Counted from the first letter of the stretch, positions 24,792-34,408 are shown. The stretch: DNA of 64,000 bases from Sulfurimicrobium sp963741495 (GCA_963741495.1 CAVUID010000011.1:310001-374000), one strand, 5' to 3'. The notes: generated from the letters alone by a model not told the origin. Numbers and translations: made by a program.

Positions 24792-26579
24792 GGTTCGGTT
24801 CTCGGTTCGCCGCCAGGCAATCGCTTCTGGCATTTGCTGAAGATGCGATATTTGCAGGTGCGGCAGATTTCAGGGTTGAGGGTGTCATAGATCGGGTGAA
24901 TCCAGTTCGACATGGCCGGGAAGAAGCCACCTTCGCCGATGTCGTCCAGCTTGTCGGATTTGCGCAGGAATCTGTAGATGGAATCCTTGCAGCGGTAGAA
25001 ATACAGTCCGCCACCCAGCTTGCGCCGACGGCGCGCTTCCTGAGCCAGCATTTCAGCGCCAGCCACGTCAATAAAATTGATGCCGCTGGCGACGATCATG
25101 ACGGTTTTCTGGTCCGGGTTGGCTTCGTCGATCTGTATCAGGCTGTTCTGCACATGATCGACCGCGCCGAAGAAAATCGAGCCGTTGATGCGCACGATGC
25201 GGAATTGTGGGCATTCGTGGTGGCCGGGAGCATCGATGAAGTGGTAGGAACCCTCCTCTTTTGCCGGCACCACCGGAGTGATGACAGGCCGGGACACGCG
25301 ATAGAGATAGAGCAGGAGCGAGAGCAGGATGCCGAAGAAAATGCCCTTTTCCAGATCAACCAGAGTGCCGAGCAGGGTCACCCACAGCACGACGGTTTCC
25401 GCTTTGCTGGTCTTGCCGATGGAGGCGATGTGGTGAAAGTCAATCAGCCCCCATGCCACCAGGAAGAGAATGCCGGCCATTGCAGCGTTCGGCAGGTACG
25501 AGGCGAGCGGAGCGACCAGAAGCAGAATCAGGACCAGAAAAATCGCTGCATAAACCGTTGCCAGCGGCGTCTGCGCACCCGAGGCATAGTTGACGCCACT
25601 GCGGTTGAATGAGCCGGCGGAGGCATAGCCGGAGAAAAAACTGCCGATCAGGTTGGCCAGACCCTGTCCGATGAATTCCTGGTTGCCGTCGATGCGCTGC
25701 TCGGATTTTGTGGCGATGGAGCGGGAGATGGAGACCGCTTCGGTCAGTGCCAGCATGGTGACCACCAGCGCCGGAAACAGCACCTTGTGGATAGTGGAAT
25801 AGGAAAAATCGGGTAAGGATAGCGGCGGCAGATGGGATGGCAGGGCGCCCACCGTCTTGATATGGGTGACTTCGGCGCCGAACCCCATGTTGATGAAAAA
25901 GGCCACCAGGCTGCCCACCACCATGGCAACGATCATGTAAGGAAATTTTGGAATGAATTTCTTGGCCAGGATGCCGGTTGCCAGGGTGACGACGCCGACG
26001 GTCGTGACATAGGGATTAAGACTGCCAATATGCATGATCAGTTGTTCAATCACGACATGGAAGTGCGCGCCGCGCTCGATGGCAATCCCAAAAAAACTCT
26101 TCACCTGGCTCGCTGCGATCAGCAAGGCCGCGCCTGCAGTAAAACCAATCACCACGGTATGTGAGATGAAATTGACCAGTACCCCCATGCGAGCCAGTCC
26201 CAGCGCCAGTTGGAACACGCCGGTCAGGAAGGTGAGGGTGAGGACCATGCTGACAAACTGGGGCGATCCCGGTACGGCAAACGGGCTCATGGCCGCAAAA
26301 ACCGCGATCGAGATGGCGGTGGTCGGTCCCGAAACCAGATGCCAGCTTGATCCAAACAGGGCTGCGATGATGGCTGGCACCATGGCGGCATACAGGCCGT
26401 ATTCGGGCGGCATGCCGGCGATGGTGGCAAAGGCCACGCCTTGCGGCAACACGATCATTGCGCCGGTCATGCCGGCAGATCAGGTCTGCCTTGTTGGTGT
26501 CTTTGGTGACCATAGGCCACCAGCGCAGGAAGGGAAAAACACGGAAGAGCCAGAGCTTGCAGGAGGGGCAGTTTTCCAA
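24788..26579 (-). pseudogene. SulP anion transporter 2 with STAS domain and Cys-rich tail; frame broken by one extra base
   Basis: A second SulP transporter, probably for bicarbonate or sulfate. The core from MTGAMIVLPQGVAFATIAG through LVSGPTTAISIAVFAAM is typical, with a STAS domain near residues 440-550 (VRINGSIFFGAVDHV, ASGINFIDVAG). The N-terminus (TTG 26579, FPFLRWWP, TNKADLI) is in another frame: skipping one base at 26477 joins ADLI to AGMTGAMIV, the exact family sequence, giving about 596 residues. Unusual features are Cys4 and Cys7 at the N-terminus and CRTCKYRIFSKC near the C-terminus, which could bind a metal or sense redox state. The stop overlaps the start of the 59-residue gene. 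Confidence 0.85.
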
Positions 26580-26768
26580 GGAGGGTCCTAGAGTGGTTTT
26601 AGATACGGACTAAATTTATATTTATAAAATAATAATTTACTAATATTAAATATTGGCGCTTATTTTACAGTCACTTATGGGGAATGTGAAAGGGCGTCTA
26701 TTAAACTGTTGTTCACTTCGTTACATTTATGTGTGACAATTGTTGCAATATATATAGGACTTGTAATC
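26580..26768. promoter_or_regulatory. AT-rich divergent intergenic region between SulP 2 and chrB
   Basis: This 189-base region separates the minus-strand carbon cluster from plus-strand chrBA. Positions 26605-26660 are almost entirely A and T, unlike the surrounding DNA. A short palindrome ACAATTGT lies at 26736-26743, close to the chrB start, where an operator for the ChrB repressor might be. AGGA at 26756-26759 is the probable chrB ribosome binding site. No clear -35/-10 pair was identified. Confidence 0.35.
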
Positions 26769-27737
26769 TTGAGATCTTTTTCTTATAGCGCTGACAAATG
26801 GCTGGTTCTAGTGGTCGGCCTGCCGGCTTCCAATGCAACTTTACGGATGCGTATCTGGCGTGCGACCAGAGCGTTGGGGTGTGCAGTATTGCGCGATGGC
26901 GTTTATTTGCTGCCTGCCGGACGCGGATTGCGCCAGGCGCTGCGCATGCATGCGGAGGAAATCAAGCAGGGTGGCGGCAATGCGTACCTGCTGAATGTCG
27001 CCAACCCGTCTGTTGAGGAAAAGACCGATTTTCAGGGGCTATTCGATCGCAGCGAGGCGTATTTCAAGTTGATGGAACGCATTGGTGAATTCATGGCATC
27101 TCTCGGGGCGCTGGACGTGTCTGCCGGGCGGCGCCAGCTGAAAGTCTTGTCGAGGGATTTCGAAGCGCTGGTGGCGCTGGACTATTTTTCGAGTGATGGC
27201 AAGGTGGAAACCGATGCCATGCTGGCACAGGCTGAGGCGGCATTTTTTGCCAGCCTTGCTGTGGGTGAACCGCAGGGTGGGGAGGGCGAAGTAAAGCCGC
27301 ACGAGTTGGATGCTTTCCAGCGGCGTCTGTGGGCTACGCGCAAACATCTCTGGGTGGATCGCATGGCTAGCGCCTGGCTGATTCGTCGTTTTATTGATCG
27401 AGATGCCCGTTTCCTGTGGCTGGACCAGCCTGAAGATCGCCCGCCGGAGGCTTTGGGTTTTGATTTTGATGGCGCCGAGTTTACGCATGTTGGAAACCGG
27501 GTCACCTTCGAAGTGCTGCTGGCAAGCTTTTCGCTGGAAAGCGACCCTGCGCTGGCGAAGCTGGGCGCGCTGGTGCACAGCCTGGACGTAGGGGGCTTGC
27601 CGGTAGCGGAAGCGGCCGGGGTCGAGATGGTGCTGGGAGGGATGCGGCAGCGCTGCCCGGATGATGATGCGCTGCTGGCCGATGCCGCGCGAATATTCGA
27701 TGATTTGTATGCCGCTTACGCGGAAGAGGGGAAATAA
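26769..27737 (+). CDS. chrB: Chromate resistance protein ChrB
   Basis: A 322-residue ChrB-family protein, a chromate-responsive regulator and resistance factor. The N-terminal part has KWLVLVVGLPASNATLRMRI and the GVYLLPAG motif; the C-terminal domain has RKHLWVDRMASAWLIRRFID, the usual ChrB C-terminal signature. The start was set at TTG 26769 because AGGA lies 9 bases upstream and the conserved N-terminus begins just after it; a longer frame reaching 26709 has no ribosome binding site and adds an unusual hydrophobic head. The stop codon directly abuts the chrA ATG with no gap, so the pair is one operon. Confidence 0.9.
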   Translation: MRSFSYSADKWLVLVVGLPASNATLRMRIWRATRALGCAVLRDGVYLLPAGRGLRQALRMHAEEIKQGGGNAYLLNVANPSVEEKTDFQGLFDRSEAYFKLMERIGEFMASLGALDVSAGRRQLKVLSRDFEALVALDYFSSDGKVETDAMLAQAEAAFFASLAVGEPQGGEGEVKPHELDAFQRRLWATRKHLWVDRMASAWLIRRFIDRDARFLWLDQPEDRPPEALGFDFDGAEFTHVGNRVTFEVLLASFSLESDPALAKLGALVHSLDVGGLPVAEAAGVEMVLGGMRQRCPDDDALLADAARIFDDLYAAYAEEGK

Positions 27738-29084
27738 ATGGCCGAAAACAATGAGAACCTGTCCCCACCCGCCCCAGTATCATTCGGCGAGGCTTTCAAG
27801 TACTGGCTGAAGCTCGGTTTCATCAGCTTTGGCGGTCCTGCCGGGCAGATATCCATCATGCACCAGGAGCTGGTGGAAAAGAAACGCTGGATTTCCGAGC
27901 GGCGTTTCCTGCACGCGCTCAACTTCTGCATGGTGCTGCCGGGGCCGGAGGCGCAGCAGCTCGCCATTTATATCGGCTGGCTGCTGCACCGCAGCTGGGG
28001 CGGGATCGTCGCCGGGACGCTGTTCGTTCTCCCTTCGCTGTTTATCCTGGCTGGGCTGACCTATATTTACCTGGCCTTCGGCGATGTGAAATTCGTTCAG
28101 GGCGTGTTCAACGGCATCAAGCCTGCGGTGGTGGCCATCGTGGTATTCGCTGCCTGGCGCATCGGTTCGCGCGCCCTGAAGAATAAACTGCTCTGGGCGC
28201 TGGCTGCGCTTTCATTTGTTGCTATCTTCGCGCTGAAAATACCTTTTCCATACATCGTGCTGGGTGCGGGCATCCTGGGATTCATCGGCGGCAAAATCCG
28301 GCCTGATCTGTTCAAGGTCGGCGGCGGCCACGGCACCAGCGGCAAGGATTACGGCCCCGCGCTGATTGACGACGACACGCCGCCGCCTGCTCATGTCAAA
28401 TTCAGCGCTTCTCGTCTGGCGGTGCTGCTGCTTGTCGGGCTGGCCCTGTGGGGGGCCGCGATGCTGTCGCTGACCGAGCCTACCTTGCGCGATATGGGTG
28501 AATTCTTCACCAAGGCCGCACTGGTCACTTTCGGCGGCGCTTATGCGGTGCTGCCCTACGTCTATCAGGGCGGGGTGGAGCACTATCACTGGCTCACCGG
28601 TACGCAGATGATCGATGGCCTGGCGCTGGGCGAAACCACCCCGGGGCCGTTGATCATGGTGGTGTCTTTCGTGGGCTTCGTGGGCGCATGGAGCAAGGAA
28701 ATCTTTGGTCCGGAAGCCCTGTTCCTGGCCGGCTTCGCCGGGGCCAGCGTGGCGACCTTCTTTACCTTCCTGCCGTCCTTTCTGTTCATCCTGGCAGGTG
28801 CGCCGCTGGTCGAATCCACGCATGGCGACCTCAAGTTCACCGCGCCCCTGACCGGCATTACCGCCGCCGTGGTGGGCGTGATCCTGAATCTCGCCATTTT
28901 CTTCGGCTGGCATGTCCTGTGGCCCAAGGCCAGCGAAGCGCTGCCGTTTAGCGGCGGCTTCGAATGGTTCTACGCCCTGATTTCCATCGCCGCCTTCATC
29001 GCGTTGTGGAAGTACAAGCAGGACATCATGCGCGTGATCGGCGCCTGCGCGGTGCTGGGATTGATATATACCTTTGTAAATTAA
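27738..29084 (+). CDS. chrA: Chromate efflux transporter ChrA
   Basis: A 448-residue CHR-family transporter with two homologous membrane halves, exporting chromate from the cytoplasm using the proton motive force. Each half starts with the CHR signature: KLGFISFGGPAGQISIMH in the first and KAALVTFGGAYAVLPYVY in the second. PGPEAQQLAIYIGW and TTPGPLIMVVSFVG are the matching PGP motifs. The length fits the long-chain (two-domain) type. It directly follows chrB. Chromate and sulfate are similar oxyanions, and the divergently placed SulP transporters could be a chromate entry route, but the pairing may be chance. Confidence 0.95.
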   Translation: MAENNENLSPPAPVSFGEAFKYWLKLGFISFGGPAGQISIMHQELVEKKRWISERRFLHALNFCMVLPGPEAQQLAIYIGWLLHRSWGGIVAGTLFVLPSLFILAGLTYIYLAFGDVKFVQGVFNGIKPAVVAIVVFAAWRIGSRALKNKLLWALAALSFVAIFALKIPFPYIVLGAGILGFIGGKIRPDLFKVGGGHGTSGKDYGPALIDDDTPPPAHVKFSASRLAVLLLVGLALWGAAMLSLTEPTLRDMGEFFTKAALVTFGGAYAVLPYVYQGGVEHYHWLTGTQMIDGLALGETTPGPLIMVVSFVGFVGAWSKEIFGPEALFLAGFAGASVATFFTFLPSFLFILAGAPLVESTHGDLKFTAPLTGITAAVVGVILNLAIFFGWHVLWPKASEALPFSGGFEWFYALISIAAFIALWKYKQDIMRVIGACAVLGLIYTFVN

Positions 29085-29198
29085 AAAATAAGTCATGGGC
29101 GCTCAATAATTGTCCGCCTGGTCGAGGAGCGTGAAGTGGACAAGCGGGATCAGCCGCCTGATAATCCAGCCCATTAAAGGCATCCATCGGGGAAACGC

Positions 29199-29431
29199 TT
29201 GATCAAGATATTATTGCTGGCTGTAGGTGTTTGGCTGATCTACTCCTTGCTTAAAAAATATAGTCGGAGCCTGGAGAAAGATGAAGAAGCGTGCTCCGCC
29301 CGCGCAGACTGGAAGAGGACATGGTGCGCTGCGTGCAATGCGGCGTTCACTTGCCGCGCAGCGAGGCGATCCTGTCCCGGGATGAGTTTTTTTGCTGCGA
29401 CGAGCATCGCCGCCTGCATCATTCCGACTGA
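29199..29431 (+). pseudogene. PP0621-type small zinc-ribbon-like protein, frame broken by two extra bases
   Basis: A short conserved protein often found directly before pilS in betaproteobacteria. It starts at TTG 29199 with one membrane anchor (IKILLLAVGVWLIYSLL) and ends with a Cys-rich cytoplasmic tail: VRCVQCGVHLPRSEAILSRD and then FFCCDEHRRLHHSD, stop at 29429-29431. The anchor and the tail are in different frames. Skipping T at 29292 gives APPAQTG, and skipping an A at 29313-29314 gives EDMVRC, restoring a 76-residue protein of the family form. The CxxC and CCxxH pattern suggests a zinc ribbon. Function unknown. Confidence 0.7.
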
Positions 29432-29449
29432 AGTGTTTTCATTTACCTG

Positions 29450-31074
29450 ATGAGCGCATCTTTATTTCGCAAGCTTGATCCGGTTTGGGACTACTTCAAA
29501 CTCCGCTCTCCGTCGCCGGATGCTTACTGGAAGTCGCTGCACTACTTCAATCTCTACCGCCTCACCGTCTCCGGCCTGTTTGTCACGGTATTCGTTTTCC
29601 TCGGGGCGATGCCGGTTTACGGCGAACAGCATCCGGGAATGTTCCTGATTGTCAGCATGCTTTACGTGCTCTTCAGTGCGCTCATGACCCTGGCCATCAG
29701 CACGCGCTGGCCAGGCTTCAACCTCCAGTTGAGTGTGCAGGCGCTGGGCGACGTGGTGTTCATCGTCCTCCTGATGCATGCCAGCGGCGGTATCAAAAGC
29801 GGTCTTGGCCTCCTGCTGGTGGTGGCGCTGGCGGCCAGCAGCCTGATCAGCAAGGGGCGGCAGGCGATGTTTTATGCGGCCATGGCCAGTATTGCCGTGC
29901 TGCTGGAACAAAGCTACCAGTTGTTCGTGCTTGAAGTGAAGGATGATTACTTTCAGTCAGCGCTTTTAAGCATGGGTTTTTTTGCCACGGCGGGGATGGG
30001 GTATTTTCTTGCCCGGCAGGTGATGGAAAGCGAGCGCCTGGTCGAGCAGAAAAGTATCGACCTGGAGAACCTGTCCCAGGTCAATGCGCTGGTGATCCAG
30101 TCCATGCAGGACGGCGTGATGGTGGTGGATGATCATGGGCGGGTGCGCAGCCATAATATCCAGTGCGAACGTTTGCTGGGAACGCCTTCGCATTTCAGGC
30201 ACGAACTGCGTCTTTACGACTATGCGCCAGCCATCGCGGAACGCCTGGCACGCTGGCGTGGCGAGCGGACACTCAGTTTTCCGCCGTTGCGCATATCGGC
30301 AACAGGAAAGCAGATCGGTACCCGTTTCAGCCCGATTGAAAGCGGTGCCGAGGCAGGGGTGGTCATTTTCCTTGAGGACGTCAGCCTGCAACAGGCCCAG
30401 TCGCAGCAAATCAAGCTGGCAGCGCTGGGCCGTCTGACAGCCAATATCGCACACGAAATTCGCAATCCGCTTTCCGCCATTGGTCATGCAACGCAACTTT
30501 TGCAGGAAGAAGAGCACGATAAAACCGAAGCGCGCCTGTTGCAGATCATTCGCGACAATACACTGCGCCTGGACCGCATGGTGCAGGATGTCCTGCAACT
30601 CAACCGGCGCGACCGGGCACAACGCGAAACCCTTAATCTGGATGTTTTTCTGGGCGGCTTCATCGAGCAATTCTGCCTGGCGGAAAAAATTCCGACCGAC
30701 TGCCATTTCGCTGGAAATGGATACGCATCCCACTATCTGTTTCGATCGCTCGCACCTGCATCAAATATTATGGAATCTGTGCCGAAATGCATGGCGTCAT
30801 AGCCGGCAGAGCTGATGCCAGTATTCGTCTTTATGTTTCCGCAGCACATCTGGACAATGTGGTGCAGATCGATGTCATCGACGATGGACCCGGCGTCGAC
30901 AAGGCGCTGGCCGGACAGTTGTTCGAGCCGTTCTTTACCACTTTCAGCAGCGGTACCGGGTTGGGTTTGTACATCGCGCGTGAAATATGCGAGGCTAATG
31001 AAGCCAGTCTGGACTATATTGAGGTGGCGCCGGGCGGACAGTTCAGGATTTGTTGTAAAGGAGGCGCCTGTTGA
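29450..31074 (+). pseudogene. pilS: Sensor histidine kinase PilS, frame broken by two extra bases
   Basis: PilS is the membrane kinase that, with PilR, controls pilin transcription. Six membrane helices fill residues 40-185, followed by a PAS-like region (SMQDGVMVVDDHGRV) and the kinase core with phospho-accepting His in NIAHEIRNPLSAIGHA. After EKIPTD the frame shifts: skipping T at 30701 continues AISLEMDTHPTICFDRSH and the N-box HQILWNLCRNAW; skipping T at 30813 continues DASIRLYVSAAH with DDGPGV, FEPFFTTF and GTGLGLYIA to the stop at 31074. Corrected length is 540 residues, normal for PilS. The stop overlaps the pilR start. Confidence 0.88.
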
Positions 31075-32429
31075 AACGTACCATCGCGAATGCGACAAAC
31101 TATCTTGCCCTGATCGTGGATGACGAAGCGGATATTCTCGAATTGCTGGAGCTGACCCTGCTGAAAATGGGGCTGCAAGTAGAGCGAGCATCCACAGTCA
31201 AGGCTGCGTTGCAGAAAGTGCAGGAGCAGGAATTCGACCTGTGCCTGACCGATATGCGCCTGCCGGACGGCGAAGGCCTGGAGATCGTGCGTTATATCGG
31301 CGCCAATTGCCCGAATTTGCCGGTGGCCGTGATCACCGCCCACGGCAGCACCGAGAATGCGGTCGCGGCACTCAAGGCAGGCGCATTCGATTATCTGTCC
31401 AAGCCGGTTGCGCTCGATCAGCTTCGCGCCGTGGTCAAGTCTGCGCTCAAGCTGCCTTCTGCTGTCGAGCCGGCGGCGCCGGAAGGTTATGCCCTGCTGG
31501 GGCAGTCCGGTGCTATTGAGCAGGTCAGGGAACTGATCGAGAAACTTGCACGCAGCCAGGCGCCGGTTTACCTCACAGGCGAATCGGGTAGCGGCAAGGA
31601 GCTTGCCGCGCGCCTGATTCACGAAAAGAGCGCACGACGAGAAAAAACTTTCGTGCCGGTGAATTGCGGCGCAATCCCGGAAAACCTGATGGAAAGCGAG
31701 TTTTTTGGCTATCGCAAAGGCGCCTTTACCGGCGCGGATCAGGATCGCGATGGCTTTTTCCAGGCCGCCAGCGGCGGCACGCTGTTTCTCGATGAAGTGG
31801 CCGATCTGCCGTTAACCATGCAGGTCAAACTGCTGCGCGCGATTCAGGAGAAAAAGGTGCGCAAGGTCGGCGCTACCCAGGAAGACCCGGTGGATGTGCG
31901 CATCATCAGCGCCACGCACAAGAAGCTGGCGGATTGCGTGACGAGCGGAAGCTTCCGCCAGGATCTTTACTACCGCCTCAATGTGATCGAACTTAAAATG
32001 CCGTCGTTGCGCGAAATGAGCGATGACGTGCCTCTGATTGCCGGGAATATTCTGGCCCGGCTTTCGCGCCATGCAGGCGGCGCAGCGCCCGAATTGGCGC
32101 CGGATGCAATCGAGGCGCTCCAGCGCTACGATTTTCCCGGTAACGTGCGCGAGCTGGAGAATATTCTGGAACGTGTGCTGGCCCTGTGCGGCAGCACTCA
32201 AATTCACAAGGACGACCTGTATCTGACCGATACGGTGGTGGACGACGATCCTGCCCACCATGAGCCGGGCGGAAAATGGCCGCTGCCGGATTACCTTGAC
32301 CGGGTGGAAAAGGAAGCGCTACAGGAAGCGCTGGAGAAAACCCGCTACAACAAGACCGCCGCCGCCAAGCTGCTGGGGATTACCTTCCGCGCTTTGAGAT
32401 ACCGTCTGGCGCGCTTGGGGATAGACTAA
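31071..32429 (+). CDS. pilR: NtrC-family response regulator PilR
   Basis: A 452-residue sigma-54 activator: receiver domain with phospho-accepting Asp in CLTDMRLPDG, AAA+ domain with Walker A GESGSGKE, the sigma-54 contact GAFTGA, Walker B GTLFLDEV, and a C-terminal Fis-type helix-turn-helix (NKTAAAKLLGITFRALRYRL). It activates pilin gene transcription on signal from PilS. The TTG start at 31071 overlaps the pilS stop and has AAGGAGG at 31058-31064, a strong ribosome binding site at good spacing. Its stop codon overlaps the stop of the convergent TonB receptor gene (shared CTAA). Confidence 0.93.
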   Translation: MKRTIANATNYLALIVDDEADILELLELTLLKMGLQVERASTVKAALQKVQEQEFDLCLTDMRLPDGEGLEIVRYIGANCPNLPVAVITAHGSTENAVAALKAGAFDYLSKPVALDQLRAVVKSALKLPSAVEPAAPEGYALLGQSGAIEQVRELIEKLARSQAPVYLTGESGSGKELAARLIHEKSARREKTFVPVNCGAIPENLMESEFFGYRKGAFTGADQDRDGFFQAASGGTLFLDEVADLPLTMQVKLLRAIQEKKVRKVGATQEDPVDVRIISATHKKLADCVTSGSFRQDLYYRLNVIELKMPSLREMSDDVPLIAGNILARLSRHAGGAAPELAPDAIEALQRYDFPGNVRELENILERVLALCGSTQIHKDDLYLTDTVVDDDPAHHEPGGKWPLPDYLDRVEKEALQEALEKTRYNKTAAAKLLGITFRALRYRLARLGID

Positions 32430-34408
32430 AAACTGTAAGTCAATTGCGCCCATGTGCTGCGCCCTTCGGTCATGCGCAAATCTTCGCTGTAATTAGGTGC
32501 CGGGTACACATAAATATCGATTGTCGATGGCACCTTGATGGTTTGGTTAAACAGATTCTTGATGCCGGCACGCAAGGTCAAGCCGCGGTAACCAGCGTTA
32601 AACGCTGTGGCGGTCAAATCCACCGTGTTATAGCCCGCCAGCTTGTCGCGCAGGTCGCCAACTTCTCGGTAACGTGGACCAACATGGCGCAGGCGTAGAT
32701 CTACAGTGAGTTCATTTTCCGGATGCCATTCCATGCCCAGATTGAACAGACGGCTTGCCGCTCCCGGGGTTGGTTGGCCGGTATGATAATCTCTGGTCCG
32801 AATCAGGGCCAGGTTGCTGTCGATTTTCAGCGCCTGGTTCAACCAGCGCTCGACTTCAAACTCCAGGCCCCGGCTGGACGATGCGCCAGCCAGGTTGAAA
32901 TAACCGACATTCTCGTCAAAAATAATCTGTTGCTTGAGCGATGAGTCGAATGCCGTGACCCGTACAATTCCCCCGCCTTGGCGGTAGGTATAACCAAGCT
33001 CCCTGGTCGCGATTTTTTCTGGCTTGATCTGATCGCCAAACCGCATTTCATAGAAGGTTGGTGCCCTGAAAGCTTCTGCATACTGTGCTTTGAGTACATG
33101 CCCCGGCGCTGCCTGCCATACTGCAGCCAGGCGCGGCGTGGTACTGCTACCCACATCGTTATATCGATCATTTCGCAAACCGGCAGTAAAGGTCAGCGTA
33201 TCCGTGGCACGGAATTGATCCTGCAGGGTAACGCTGGAGATGAGGCGCTTTTGGTTCAGATCGAGCCAGTTGCTCGACTCTGCATCGTTGTATTTGCTAT
33301 TTGCTTCCTGTACATCGATCTTGTTGAACACCCAACCCAATAGCCAGGTGTTGCGCTCCTTTTCCCACGCCAGGTCAAAAGCAGCATTCATCCGCTGCTC
33401 TCTGTAATTCATATCCAGATAAGTGTAATCATCCAAACCGATGCCAACAGGGTAAAGAAACATCCGGTCGCGCCGGCGGGTGTAGTCACCCCATCCAAGC
33501 CGGAATTCCGCCTGCAATTCATCGCTCAGGCTGAATAGTTGCCTGGCTTCAACCGAGCGCTGCCTCTGGCGTGTCACAATCCGCCGCGTGTCGGGCGGCA
33601 AATAGGAGTTGATACCAAAATGGTCGCCAGCGCCATCTTCCAGCCACAGTGCAGTGAAAGAAAATTTCTGGATGTTCAGGTTGAATAGCGCTGACTTGTA
33701 ATTGTATTTGTCATTCGCCAGGCCGGGTGCATTCGATTCCGCGGGAAATCCCTCTGAATATCCGGCATCCTCGCCAGCCCTTAGTCCGCCGCCGTCGCGC
33801 TTCCAGCCAGCGACGTTCAGGTTCATGTTTAACTGACGCTCCGCGTCGTTCAGTTCCAGTACGCCGCCGCCAGCAACTGCGCCCTTGTCACCCAGCGCGG
33901 CAAACACGCGTTGCCCCTGTTTGCGCGTAACGACGTTGACGACCCCCATATAGGCGGATTCGCCGTAAATTGCAGAACCGGGGCCGCGGATTACTTCGAT
34001 GCGCTCCACCTGCTCCACCGGCATATTGAGAAGTGGGTTGGCAAGGCTCAGCAATTCGGAGTTGAGTGGCACATCATTGAGCAGTAACTTGACGTTGCCG
34101 GAAGTGTAAGTTCGCCCTACGCCACGCACCAATACCTGCCGGTTGCCGGTTTCATCAATGGAAATCTCGAAACTTGGCACCTGCGCCAGCGCTTCCCACA
34201 CCGTGCGGGCGCCATGGGCGATGAGGTTGTCGCTGTGCAGAATGGAAACCGTTCCTGGCGCGTAATCAATATTGAGCTTGGTGCGTGTGGCAATGCTGGT
34301 CTGCTCGCCCAGATCGTCGAGAAGATAGGCAGAAGAGTGATCCTCTGCCATCGCTGCATGACTGAATGCCAGGGAGAGTGTGAGGCTTAGGGTGATTTTT
34401 TTGTTCAT
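32426..34408 (-). CDS. TonB-dependent outer-membrane receptor
   Basis: A 660-residue outer-membrane receptor with signal peptide (MNKKITLSLTLSLAF, ending AAMAE), a plug domain (ARTVWEALAQVPSFEI, QVLVRGVGR, VERIEVIRGPGSAIYGESAY) and a 22-strand-type barrel ending in aromatic SF (TWAQLTYSF). It imports a metal chelate, heme, cobalamin or similar ligand with energy from TonB; the ligand cannot be read from the sequence. The ATG at 34408 is chosen because the signal peptide begins there; a longer frame upstream overlaps nadB. No fecR/fecI-type regulator or ABC importer is adjacent. The PGSAIYGESAYMGVVNVVT stretch is standard for the family. Confidence 0.9.
   Translation of the reverse strand: MNKKITLSLTLSLAFSHAAMAEDHSSAYLLDDLGEQTSIATRTKLNIDYAPGTVSILHSDNLIAHGARTVWEALAQVPSFEISIDETGNRQVLVRGVGRTYTSGNVKLLLNDVPLNSELLSLANPLLNMPVEQVERIEVIRGPGSAIYGESAYMGVVNVVTRKQGQRVFAALGDKGAVAGGGVLELNDAERQLNMNLNVAGWKRDGGGLRAGEDAGYSEGFPAESNAPGLANDKYNYKSALFNLNIQKFSFTALWLEDGAGDHFGINSYLPPDTRRIVTRQRQRSVEARQLFSLSDELQAEFRLGWGDYTRRRDRMFLYPVGIGLDDYTYLDMNYREQRMNAAFDLAWEKERNTWLLGWVFNKIDVQEANSKYNDAESSNWLDLNQKRLISSVTLQDQFRATDTLTFTAGLRNDRYNDVGSSTTPRLAAVWQAAPGHVLKAQYAEAFRAPTFYEMRFGDQIKPEKIATRELGYTYRQGGGIVRVTAFDSSLKQQIIFDENVGYFNLAGASSSRGLEFEVERWLNQALKIDSNLALIRTRDYHTGQPTPGAASRLFNLGMEWHPENELTVDLRLRHVGPRYREVGDLRDKLAGYNTVDLTATAFNAGYRGLTLRAGIKNLFNQTIKVPSTIDIYVYPAPNYSEDLRMTEGRSTWAQLTYSF

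Noticed and set aside
10063..31074. Programmed +1 frameshifting as an established explanation of the broken genes
   Set aside because: No shared slippery sequence such as the prfB-type CTTTGA site is visible at the eight positions; sequence error remains more likely, so it is kept only as a possibility.
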